Under the pieces are notes generated by a model, which saw only the letters and a list, made by a program, of their open reading frames with translations, was not told the origin of the DNA and did no database searches. From assembly GCA_014859275.1 (NCBI GenBank), contig JACUUO010000006.1, forward strand, positions 1-44,420: DNA of 44,420 nt, given 5' to 3'. Origin of the DNA: Actinomycetota bacterium. GTDB lineage: Bacteria > Actinomycetota > Aquicultoria > Aquicultorales > Aquicultoraceae. Every line of letters begins with the position of its first letter. The first letter of the stretch is position 1. A program made the position numbers and the translations under genes. Shown here one piece after another: positions 9,168 to 16,242 of the stretch.

Positions 9168-9788
9168 ATGTCTAAAATTGGGAAATCGCAGGTCATAAAG
9201 CAAATCCGTGAGGACATCGCAAATTGCGACTTTTGCCGGATGCTTGCCGGTGTCGGCGATATTCCGGTGTTTCCCCGCGGGAACTTGGATGCCGCCTGCA
9301 TGCTTGTCGGAGAGGGGCCCGGCGAGCAGGAAGAAAAGCAGCAGAAGCCCTTTGTCGGTGCAGCCGGTCGGCTTCTCGAAGAAACCCTTAAGAACCTTGG
9401 TTTCGATATCGAGCACGACTTTTATATAACAAACATAGTGAAGTATCGGTCTTTTAATACGCTTCCCTCAGGAAGAAAGGCGAATAAACCACCCACGGTG
9501 AAGCATATAAATGCCGAGCGCGATTTTCTAGAGCGCGAGATAGCTATTATAAAGCCGAAGCTCATCGTGGCACTTGGTGCCAAAGCAAGTCAATGGTTCT
9601 TGGGAAAAGGTTTCAAGCTCACTCAGGATCACGGCAAGTTTTATAATTGGCATGGGATCGAAGTTCTACCTACCTATCATCCAGCGGCCATACTCAGAGC
9701 CCGCGCTGCCGGTAACGGCGGGGAAAGGGTGCAAGATTTCAAGCAAGACCTGCAGAAGATAAAGGAGATTATAAATCCTCCCCTTTAA
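9168..9788 (+). CDS. Family 4-type uracil-DNA glycosylase with incomplete Fe-S ligands
   Basis: Family 4 enzymes remove uracil from DNA. The 206-residue product has the family motif A (GEGPGEQEEKQQKPFVGAAG, residues 48-67), the motif ALGAKAS, and the C-terminal HPAAIL loop. Family 4 enzymes normally hold a 4Fe-4S cluster with four cysteines: an N-terminal CxxC and two later ones. Here only C20 and C23 of the CxxC remain. The later positions, in NIVKYRS and NAERDFL, are Tyr93 and Glu117. Either the cluster is lost or other ligands replace them (C44 is a candidate). Glycosylase activity is therefore likely but not assured. The gene stands alone, divergent from the glycosyltransferase gene. Confidence 0.87.
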   Translation: MSKIGKSQVIKQIREDIANCDFCRMLAGVGDIPVFPRGNLDAACMLVGEGPGEQEEKQQKPFVGAAGRLLEETLKNLGFDIEHDFYITNIVKYRSFNTLPSGRKANKPPTVKHINAERDFLEREIAIIKPKLIVALGAKASQWFLGKGFKLTQDHGKFYNWHGIEVLPTYHPAAILRARAAGNGGERVQDFKQDLQKIKEIINPPL

Positions 9789-9969
9789 TTAAGGAAAATT
9801 AAAGAAATCGGTCTGACTGTAAGCATCGGCGGCGCTGGAGTCTTCGATGGAATTTTCCTCACCGGAATAATTGCTGCTCTTTTCTTGACCCGATGAGTTT
9901 CTTGCCGAGCACTGCTTACACTGCTTATAAATTCCAGTGATTTTCAGCCCCCTGGCTGGACCCCATCCC

Positions 9970-10022
9970 TTATAGCTGGCAAACGTTAGCAATCGATCTT
10001 TGCTTTTTCGCCAAAGCTATAA
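9970..10022. other. Structured inverted repeat, possible RNA element
   Basis: TTATAGCT (9970-9977) pairs with AGCTATAA (10015-10022). Inside, GGC pairs with GCC, and AGCAA pairs with TTGCT around a short loop. The plus-strand text GGCAAAC, hairpin, then CGCCAAAGCTA is reminiscent of the first half of a cyclic di-GMP-I riboswitch, but the tetraloop and the second half are not recognisable. The flanking stretch 9789-10187 has no convincing gene. Confidence 0.3.
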
Positions 10023-10149
10023 TAGAATGCTAATATTGCGTTTAGGTAGAGACAAATAAGGGAATAACTAGTATAAAAACAAGGCTTTCAAGTAACGAGC
10101 AAGACCAAGACCACTATAAATCCCCTATTCACAGCAAAAATCAAAAAAG

Positions 10150-10180
10150 CGCCTCAGACTTGAAATGCCCTCGGGAGGCG
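10150..10180 (+). promoter_or_regulatory. Hairpin sequestering the ribosome-binding site of the STAS gene
   Basis: CGCCTC (10150-10155) pairs with GAGGCG (10175-10180). The second arm overlaps GGGAGG, the only Shine-Dalgarno candidate for the ATG at 10188. A small CCC/GGG hairpin lies inside. Pairing would hide the ribosome-binding site, which suggests translational control. No ligand or protein is implied by the sequence. Confidence 0.4.
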
Positions 10181-10187
10181 TGTAGTT

Positions 10188-10610
10188 ATGAATCAGCAGA
10201 GAGCGGTTGCTAAAAGTTTGGATCGAGCACCAACGAGGAGGAGAAATAGCCGCATAAAAGCAAGATCACTCTCCTTTTCGATAAAATACAATCCCCCTGG
10301 TACCTGCGAATTATCGTTCGGGGGTTCAATGACCGAGCCGTTTTTAAGCGCAGATCATTTTCCGTTAGACAACATTTTCGAAAGCAAGCTGGATAGAGCC
10401 TACATCGATTTGATGGGAGTGAAGTACATCGACGATGCTGGTATCAAGCTTCTACTTCAAATTATGAAGAAGATTGAAAGAAAGGGTATCAAGTTCCAGC
10501 TGTTTTACGCCAGTGGTCAAGTTAGCTCAAAAATTGAGTCATCTGGACTTAATGATTACTTCGCAAAACCGAGTTGGTTCTGCGAAGAGCGCACAGATTT
10601 CAATCAGTGA
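10188..10610 (+). CDS. STAS-domain protein (anti-anti-sigma-like)
   Basis: The 140-residue product has a basic, probably unstructured N-terminus of about 30 residues, followed by a STAS-like fold: LDRAYIDLMGVKYIDDAG at about 69-86, LLLQIMKKIERKGIKFQLF, and SSKIESSGLNDYFA. In anti-anti-sigma factors the loop normally reads DSSG or DSAG, where the Ser is phosphorylated to switch partner binding. Here it is DDAG, so Asp stands at the phospho-site. A constitutive or kinase-independent form is possible. No sigma factor or kinase gene is adjacent. The start is chosen because GGGAGG lies eight bases upstream. Confidence 0.7.
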   Translation: MNQQRAVAKSLDRAPTRRRNSRIKARSLSFSIKYNPPGTCELSFGGSMTEPFLSADHFPLDNIFESKLDRAYIDLMGVKYIDDAGIKLLLQIMKKIERKGIKFQLFYASGQVSSKIESSGLNDYFAKPSWFCEERTDFNQ

Positions 10611-10831
10611 TGGCCAATCCTGCAATCCGCGCATTAAGGTACTCTTCGCTCATTTAGGAACCTTCTTATCTGCTTGCACCTGTCGGCATATCGTCCGTGA
10701 TGGGTATGGATCGAATATGGCCGAAAATATGAACGATAAGCATCAACCCCGGCTGAGATAAGGGGCGCACAATGAGCCTGTTTGTCTAGGCATTCATGGG
10801 CCTTTCCCCCACTTGGAGGTCTCTTGACTAG

Positions 10832-10945
10832 CTCCATTGCCGTCTTGCCGGAAGTCCTATAGCGGTTATTATCAACGTATCCATTCTCGTTGTGGTAGCT
10901 GCTGCGCTCTACCTGCGTCCGCAACTTCTTGAGAGCGTGAAGTAA
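10832..10945 (+). pseudogene. Possible remnant of a membrane protein C-terminus
   Basis: A frame without a start codon, beginning right after an in-frame TAG, encodes a hydrophobic helix (VIINVSILVVVAAALYL) followed by RPQLLESVK and a stop. This looks like the last transmembrane helix and tail of a lost membrane protein. The parent family is not identifiable, and chance is possible in such a short stretch. Confidence 0.25.
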
Positions 10946-11041
10946 GTAAATGCCTAGCATGCTGCTACGGGGGATGTAGATAAAATGCCCGATTCATCGG
11001 CTTAGGAAGGCTACCGGATAGTGGCAACCGAAAATAGTCCA

Positions 11042-11073
11042 TCACCATTTTAAGGTCGAATATAAAATCGGTG
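11042..11073 (+). promoter_or_regulatory. Leader hairpin upstream of the sugar dehydrogenase
   Basis: TCACC-ATTTTA pairs with TAAAAT-GGTGA, with one bulged base, around an eight-base loop. It ends 34 bases before the ATG at 11108. No U-run follows, so it is more likely a leader structure or operator than a terminator. Its role is unknown. Confidence 0.3.
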
Positions 11074-11107
11074 ACTAATAATTTATTGAGTGGGGCAAAA
11101 TACCTAC

Positions 11108-12226
11108 ATGAAAAATAGTGGACGTGCACTTACAACGTTATCTGCCCTTATAATAATTATTGCTACCCTACCTCTTCTCCTAACTGGCTGCCCGAGGCAA
11201 CCAGCTGAGAGGCTCCCTACAACAACCACCACCCGGGTTGACGAGAGGCCCGCCTTACCACAGGAGATAAATGGCCTTGACCAACCGGTTGCAATGGCCT
11301 TCTCGCCTGATGGGCGCATCTTTATAACCGAGCGAGTCGGGCGCATCAGGATTTTCGAGGAAGGGCACCTCAGAGAGCAACCCTTTGCAACTGTTGATGT
11401 GCCTCGATTGAGAGGCTACCACGAGACCGGTCTTCTAGGAATAGCTCTCCATCCTGATTTTGAAACCCAACCTTACATATACGTTTATCACACGCATACA
11501 AGAGATGGTCGTCTATTCAATAGAGTTGTCAGGTTCAGGGATGATTCTGGGGGTTCGCCAAGCCCCGAGATAATAATCGACAACATACCGGCTGGACGTA
11601 TACATAACGGAGGCATAATTGTATTCGGACCGGATGAAAATCTCTATATCTCAACCGGAGACTCCGGCCAGAGCAACCTCGCCCAGAATATTGATTCAAC
11701 CGCCGGGAAGATTCTGCGCGTTGAACCCAACGGCGACATTCCGGCAGATAACCCCTTCCCTAACTCACCCGTCTACTCCTACGGGCATCGAAATGTCTTC
11801 GGGATGGCCTTCCATCCCGAAACGGGCGTACTTTATATTACAGAGAATGGGCCGGATCGGGATGATGAAATAAACAGGATTGAGGCTGGCGGGAACTTTG
11901 GCTGGCCTATCGTAACCGGAAGAGCCGGGGATGAGCGCTTTATCGACCCGCTCACCACATATACCCCAAATATCGCGCCGACACAGGCGATATTCTACAC
12001 CGGGGATCTAATCAATAATATCAGAGGTAGATTCATCTTTGGGGCTTATAACACCGGCAATCTCCGGGCACTTGAGTTAGCGGGGCCAGGCAACGGCCGT
12101 GTAGAGCGAGATGAGGTGGTATTCGATGCAAACCGACCAATCATTGGGGTCGCACAATCACCGGATGGCGCTATATACATTGCCAATACTGATTCAATTA
12201 GAAGGATTGAGAGGTTGGAGGATTAG
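11108..12226 (+). CDS. PQQ-dependent sugar dehydrogenase-like lipoprotein
   Basis: The product has a lipoprotein signal peptide (hydrophobic core LSALIIIIATLPLLL, lipobox LLTGC), then a Thr-rich linker, then a six-bladed beta-propeller of the soluble glucose dehydrogenase / Yli-I family. Diagnostic segments are the catalytic-type RIHNGG, YSYGHRNVFG, the calcium and PQQ-site TENGPDRDDEINR, and GGNFGWP. It should oxidise aldose sugars outside the membrane using PQQ, if PQQ is available. No PQQ synthesis genes occur in this window. The frame is open six codons upstream to a GTG, but the ATG at 11108 gives a cleaner signal peptide. It converges on the next gene with no bases between the two stop codons. 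Confidence 0.88.
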   Translation: MKNSGRALTTLSALIIIIATLPLLLTGCPRQPAERLPTTTTTRVDERPALPQEINGLDQPVAMAFSPDGRIFITERVGRIRIFEEGHLREQPFATVDVPRLRGYHETGLLGIALHPDFETQPYIYVYHTHTRDGRLFNRVVRFRDDSGGSPSPEIIIDNIPAGRIHNGGIIVFGPDENLYISTGDSGQSNLAQNIDSTAGKILRVEPNGDIPADNPFPNSPVYSYGHRNVFGMAFHPETGVLYITENGPDRDDEINRIEAGGNFGWPIVTGRAGDERFIDPLTTYTPNIAPTQAIFYTGDLINNIRGRFIFGAYNTGNLRALELAGPGNGRVERDEVVFDANRPIIGVAQSPDGAIYIANTDSIRRIERLED

Positions 12227-12763
12227 TCATACTGACGGATCCAAAAGGCCATCTATATGTTTCTCAGCCTTTCTCCACTTCTCAAAAGGCAGGTTATCCT
12301 TAACCGACTTAGCAAAATCTTGAAGGCCGTCTAGTTCCAGAGGCACCCTGATGGTGCCCTTAGAGCTGGTTATGGTAAAACAGGAGCCAGGTCTAGGGAA
12401 CCCCGCGCTAAAATAGACTGAATCTACCTCATCCCATCTAATAAAAAGCTCCTTAGACCATATCTGCCTCTTAATCCCACCTCTCATTATCCTGTAAGAT
12501 GACCCGAAATATCTAGTGATCTCGCGCTGGGCCTGAACGGTTGCCATTGTTACTGGTACCACCATCAATAGTAAACTTAAGCTGCGTTCTCCTTTTAGGA
12601 ACTCAGTAATAACAAAATATAGCGGGAGGGTTATCGCCAATACAATAAGAACGATTATCCCAACCCTCTTACCGGCGCTGTTTAAGGCGCTGTATTCCAA
12701 AATCAAATCACCCGATAATCTATCTCTACGTGCTTTCGGTTTGCCTATCTTCCAAACGGCCAT
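12227..12763 (-). CDS. Membrane protein with PH-like domain
   Basis: The 178-residue product has a cytoplasmic N-terminus (MAVWKIGKPKARRDRL onward), two hydrophobic segments at about residues 32-55 and 62-80, then a soluble beta-rich C-terminal region (YRIMRGGIKRQIWSKELFIR, then SCFTITSSKGTIRVPLE). This resembles bacterial PH-like or YcxB-like proteins. The start is set at 12763, where AAGGTG precedes the ATG; the frame remains open 13 codons further. No partner is visible. Its stop codon abuts that of the sugar dehydrogenase on the other strand. Confidence 0.6.
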   Translation of the reverse strand: MAVWKIGKPKARRDRLSGDLILEYSALNSAGKRVGIIVLIVLAITLPLYFVITEFLKGERSLSLLLMVVPVTMATVQAQREITRYFGSSYRIMRGGIKRQIWSKELFIRWDEVDSVYFSAGFPRPGSCFTITSSKGTIRVPLELDGLQDFAKSVKDNLPFEKWRKAEKHIDGLLDPSV

Positions 12764-12844
12764 TCTTGCACCTTTCTCGGCTGCTATCCCCTTAAAGCAC
12801 ATTCGATATATCTATAGCCCTATCGGTTATATTTTTATCGGCGT

Positions 12845-13354
12845 TTATGATTCCTCTCGTAAAAACACCAATTGCTGTAAACTATCTCGCCTGCCCGTTT
12901 GGGGGGATGCCGCAGGGTGGCCTATAGCAATAACCGACATTAGCTCAAAACTGCCAGGAACATCGAGTGTCCGTTCAACCATCTCCCTTTTGGTCAGGAT
13001 CTGCCCTAGCCAGCATGCCCCCAAACCCAGAGAGTGTGCCATAAGAAGCATGCTCTGAATACAGGCACCAATTGCCTGAACATCTTTTGTTCTATCGTAT
13101 GTAACAAGGCGGTCTAAAAAGACAGCAATTAAAACATCGGCACTAAGAATTATCGATGAATATCTCGTGGCTGCTGCCAATTCTCTCTTTGTCTTGTCTT
13201 TTCTAACGACCGCAAACCGCCAGGGCTGGTTGTTTAAACCAGATGGCGCCCAACGTCCCGCCTCAAGTATTGCGTTAACATCAGCATCATCTACTCTCTC
13301 CCCGGTAAACTTTCTTACGCTCCTTCTTGTTCTGATAATTTCGAGTAACCCCAT
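12845..13354 (-). CDS. Nitroreductase family protein
   Basis: The 169-residue product begins with the classic FMN-binding start of the family, IIRTRRSVRKFTGERV, followed by APSGLNNQPWRFAVV, and has GACIQSMLLMAHSLGLGACW in the middle. Such proteins are cytoplasmic FMN flavoenzymes that reduce nitro groups, quinones or other acceptors with NAD(P)H; the substrate is not predictable here. The length is typical of the short subgroup. It lies 82 bases upstream of the PH-like gene on the same strand, so the two could be cotranscribed. Confidence 0.9.
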   Translation of the reverse strand: MGLLEIIRTRRSVRKFTGERVDDADVNAILEAGRWAPSGLNNQPWRFAVVRKDKTKRELAAATRYSSIILSADVLIAVFLDRLVTYDRTKDVQAIGACIQSMLLMAHSLGLGACWLGQILTKREMVERTLDVPGSFELMSVIAIGHPAASPQTGRRDSLQQLVFLREES

Positions 13355-13664
13355 GCGACCCCTTTTCTAGTTAGTCAACCATCAACCTAATCAACCTAAT
13401 CAGCCTGCCCCTGGCCAGCAATATCCTATTTTATAGAGCCTCTGTAAGCCCGATACACGAGATGACTACATAAAATCCTAGCGCAATACTTGTATTAATA
13501 GATAGTATACATTAGATAACCCAGAAGAGCTAGCCTATATATTGCTAGCCTATATATTAATAGGTAGAGAAGCGAGCGAGCGCCTAAGAGGATAAGCTGG
13601 CAATAATGAAAATACTATTGAGATTCTTCACTCCGCTCACGCTACGCTATAAGAATGACATCTT
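13355..13664. other. Intergenic, A/T-rich, with repeat text
   Basis: No gene is visible. An imperfect tandem 'gctagcctatatatt' occurs near 13530-13560. Near 13615-13665 is a fragment of the type 'gagattcttcactccgctc ... aagaatgacat', related in style to the dispersed repeat text around 44160-44215. Confidence 0.45.
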
Positions 13665-13985
13665 CTATAATGGTGAATAGTTACAGGGTGCTGCATTGCG
13701 GAAGTTAGAAGATGGGTAGGAGGGTAGATATATAAGTAGGGGTCTGGTATAAAGGCTGAATTTATTGCCAGGGTCTCCCTTCAGGAGATTGTATTTGACA
13801 GATGCAGCAACAAAATGAACTAACTCAGTATCCTCAAAGCTCGAATTGGCATCGATTACTTTAAGAAGTGCACCGTCAATGAAGCTCATCGTACTTGAAA
13901 CATCGATAATTGTCGCCGTGGTCTCAGTACTGGGACAGGACCCTAAAACGTAAATGTCGATGGACAGCGATCGTTTAGAACGCAT
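13665..13985 (-). pseudogene. Possible STAS-like fragment
   Basis: A 106-codon frame overlaps the 3' end of nth by 43 bases. Its centre, ATIIDVSSTMSFIDGALLKV followed by DTELVHFVAASVKYNLL and GNKFSLY, resembles the second half of a STAS domain, including the position of the phospho-site loop (FIDG). The N-terminal 25 residues are antithetical to the fold, and the tail after SLYT looks random. It is best read as a truncated relict, or as chance. Confidence 0.3.
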
Positions 13986-14578
13986 ATATCACACCTGGGC
14001 TTCCTGGCACCGCAAATTGCCCTCCCGTGCTCAATCAAAAGATAGGTAAATGTAAACCACTCATCTTTAGGGATAATGTCCATCAGATCTCGCTCTACCC
14101 TCACAGGATTGGCATTTTCACTAAGGCCAAGGCGATTTGAGAGACGCTTAACATGGGTATCGACCGCTATCCCTTCAACCACCCCAAAAGCATTTCCAAG
14201 GACTATATTTGCGGTCTTTCTCGCAACACCCGGGAGTTGAATTAACTCCTCCATGGTGGAAGGAACCTCGCCGCCAAACCGATCGATTACCATGCTGGCG
14301 GCTCCTTTAATATTCCTGGCCTTGTTGCGGAAAAATCCAGTAGGGCGGATGTCCTGCTCGAGTTCCTCGAGTGATACATCTGCATAGTCATTAATATTCT
14401 TATACTTCTTAAAAAGACCCACCGTGACCTCGTTTACTTTTTTATCCGTGCATTGAGCAGATAAGATCACCGCGACAAGAAGCTCAAATGAGTTAGAGTA
14501 ATTGAGGACTATACCGGCTTGTGGATATTCACCTCTCAGGCGCTCAATTATATCCTTTTCCCTATCTTTAACCAGCAC
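13943..14578 (-). CDS. nth: Endonuclease III
   Basis: Endonuclease III is a bifunctional DNA glycosylase and AP lyase that removes oxidised pyrimidines. The 211-residue product has the helix-hairpin-helix LPGVARKTANIVLGNAFG with the catalytic Lys, the catalytic Asp in GIAVDTHVKRLSNRLG, and the C-terminal 4Fe-4S ligands spaced C-x6-C-x2-C-x5-C (CGARKPRCDICVLNDRC). All key residues are intact. It lies 20 bases downstream of a ferredoxin gene on the same strand and is probably cotranscribed with it. Confidence 0.96.
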   Translation of the reverse strand: MLVKDREKDIIERLRGEYPQAGIVLNYSNSFELLVAVILSAQCTDKKVNEVTVGLFKKYKNINDYADVSLEELEQDIRPTGFFRNKARNIKGAASMVIDRFGGEVPSTMEELIQLPGVARKTANIVLGNAFGVVEGIAVDTHVKRLSNRLGLSENANPVRVERDLMDIIPKDEWFTFTYLLIEHGRAICGARKPRCDICVLNDRCPSTFTF

Positions 14579-14598
14579 CCAGCAGACCCCTCGCTGTT

Positions 14599-14793
14599 CT
14601 ATTCCTCACCAAAACTGATCGCCCCTGCCGGACACTCCTCGACCGCCTGCTCACAACAATCAGAGAGGTTGCAATCAGCACCCTCTATTACATGTGAAAG
14701 ACCATTATCGTCACCAAGCTCGAATATGCTCGGGCAGACGGCTTCGCAACTGCCACAACCGATGCAGAGATCATGCTCTACCTTTGGAATCAT
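14599..14793 (-). CDS. 4Fe-4S ferredoxin
   Basis: The 64-residue product carries CIGCGSCEAVCP near the N-terminus and a distal CPAGAI, the ligand set of a single-cluster bacterial ferredoxin. Two further cysteines (CNLSDCC) sit where such proteins often carry a disulfide. It is a small soluble electron carrier, and its partner is not indicated. It immediately precedes nth, also an Fe-S protein gene, and probably shares a transcript with it. Confidence 0.93.
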   Translation of the reverse strand: MIPKVEHDLCIGCGSCEAVCPSIFELGDDNGLSHVIEGADCNLSDCCEQAVEECPAGAISFGEE

Positions 14794-15139
14794 CTTTGTC
14801 CCCCTACGATTAAGTGTAACAGATTGGCCAGTTGATTATCATCAAATTTCGGCTTTCCACTTAGGAAGCACCCATTCATTTTGCAGCAATAGGCTTTGCC
14901 TTGCTTGCTGGCATCGAAATCTGAGGCATTCCAGCAGTTACCCATAAATTAGGTAACCGCTATTATCTGCTCAACATTCTATAAAATACTTGGAAACCTT
15001 AAAAAAGAAGGATAAAATCGAATCACTAGGATCTATGATATATATGATATCGCTAATTACTGCGAGGCTTATAATTTCTTGGTTATAGATCCTAGCTATA
15101 CTTTAGATATTAATTATGACTAGATAGGAGGCTAATCCG
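14794..15139. other. Divergent intergenic region
   Basis: These 346 bases separate the ferredoxin-nth unit (minus) from the TauE/SafE gene (plus) and must carry promoters for both. No gene is seen. The right half contains the long inverted repeat listed at 15026-15095 and a consensus AGGAGG before 15140. Confidence 0.5.
15026..15095 (+). promoter_or_regulatory. Long inverted repeat in the leader of the TauE/SafE gene
   Basis: CTAGGATCTAT (15026-15036) and ATAGATCCTAG (15085-15095) are perfect 11-base complements. Three more pairs follow inward if G-U is allowed. The 48-base enclosed region is A/T-rich with a 'gatatatatgatatc' palindrome. It ends 44 bases before the GTG start. It could be a structured leader RNA or a spaced operator pair. 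Confidence 0.35.
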
Positions 15140-16108
15140 GTGCATTTCCCTGTCTCGGGCGTAGATGTTCTCCCCCCAATCCCCCCGCTGGTTGCTCTCG
15201 CTGTATCTTCAATAACCGCTTCTGCAGGTGTATCCGGTGCTTTTCTCCTGTTACCATTTCAGGTCAGCGTATTGGGGTTTACAAGCCCAGCCGTCAGCCC
15301 GACTAACTTGATTTATAATATTGTCGCTATTCCAGGCGGGCTGTACCGGTACATTAAGGAAGGGCGTATGGCCTGGCCTTTGACCTGGGTGGTTATTCTC
15401 GGTACGCTGCCAGGCGTTTTTGTTGGTGCGCTTATCCGTATAAGATATTTACCCGATCCACGCGCCTTTAAGCTATTCATGGGATCGGTTTTACTCTATC
15501 TTGGCGTGCGCCTGCTTTACGAAACGACCGGGCGCTATATCAAAAGCAAGGCGCAGAGTAAGGCCATAGAGGAGAAGTTCCGCGAGCGGGTTAATCAAGC
15601 CAGGGGTACGGCTAAAGCGCAGATAACTGCAGGGCTGCCAGTCGATGCGGTAGTCAAAACAAAGCACATATCCCTCCTTCGCATAGAGTATACGTTCTGG
15701 GGTGAAACTTTTTCTTTCAGCACCCTTAGCGTATTCTTTCTTGCTCTTGTTGTGGGCTTAATCGGCGGTATTTACGGTATCGGCGGTGGAGCAATTATCG
15801 CTCCCTTCTGCGTATCCTTTCTCGGCCTTCCCGTATACACGGTAGCCGGTGCCGCCTTAGCGGGAACCTTTCTTACCTCAATCGCAGGAGTAACATTCTT
15901 TCACATTCTTGACTTTATGCCGCTAAGCAGCCAGGCCTCAATCGCGCCCGATTGGGCACTGGGAGCGCTATTTGGGGTGGGCGGCCTTCTCGGCACCTAT
16001 TTCGGCGCACGCATACAAAAGTTTCTACCCGATCGCCTTATCCGCAGCATTCTCGGCACCCTGATAACCTTCCTGGCCATCCAGTACATCGTACAGTTTT
16101 TCATGTAG
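15140..16108 (+). CDS. TauE/SafE family membrane transporter
   Basis: The 322-residue product is an integral membrane protein with about eight hydrophobic helices, in the two-lobe pattern of the sulfite/sulfonate exporter family. The first lobe contains SPTNLIYNIVAIPGGL, and the second has GLIGGIYGIGGGAIIAPF and the C-terminal GTYFGARIQKFLP. A soluble loop at about residues 130-180 joins the lobes. Family members export sulfite, sulfoacetate or other organosulfur anions; the substrate here is unknown. It starts with GTG, eight bases after AGGAGG. The next gene is a multiheme cytochrome, so a sulfur-related role is possible but unproven. Confidence 0.9.
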   Translation: MHFPVSGVDVLPPIPPLVALAVSSITASAGVSGAFLLLPFQVSVLGFTSPAVSPTNLIYNIVAIPGGLYRYIKEGRMAWPLTWVVILGTLPGVFVGALIRIRYLPDPRAFKLFMGSVLLYLGVRLLYETTGRYIKSKAQSKAIEEKFRERVNQARGTAKAQITAGLPVDAVVKTKHISLLRIEYTFWGETFSFSTLSVFFLALVVGLIGGIYGIGGGAIIAPFCVSFLGLPVYTVAGAALAGTFLTSIAGVTFFHILDFMPLSSQASIAPDWALGALFGVGGLLGTYFGARIQKFLPDRLIRSILGTLITFLAIQYIVQFFM

Positions 16109-16242
16109 TTCTCTTATTGGATGGTAGTTTGATCAATCGATATCTGGTACTTTATTAGAAGCCATCACCTATTTCCATATTGCCTAGAGCGTTATCTTAG
16201 GTTATAATTCCTTAACTTTATAATGATTGTGAGGGTTTGTAC

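Larger units (their letters stand above)
10611..11107. other. Intergenic region with a decayed fragment and a hairpin
   Basis: No intact gene is visible between the STAS gene and the sugar dehydrogenase. The region contains the short membrane-type coding remnant described separately and a hairpin just before the dehydrogenase. It also has a degenerate family B fragment near 10987. Reading frames on the minus strand here have no recognisable protein character. Confidence 0.45.

Noticed and set aside
9789-9992. Minus-strand 67-codon frame with two CxxC-like cysteines (KQCKQC)
   Set aside because: There is no ribosome-binding site, the composition is unlike a zinc protein and the frame overlaps the inverted repeat at 9970-10022.
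10634-10960. Minus-strand 108-codon frame after the STAS gene
   Set aside because: No family character, and it is antisense to the membrane-type remnant; probably chance.
12835-12861. GCCGATAA on the minus strand as a second sigma-28 promoter for the PH-like gene
   Set aside because: The -10 box matches, but the octamer 11 bases upstream fits the consensus at only about two of eight positions.
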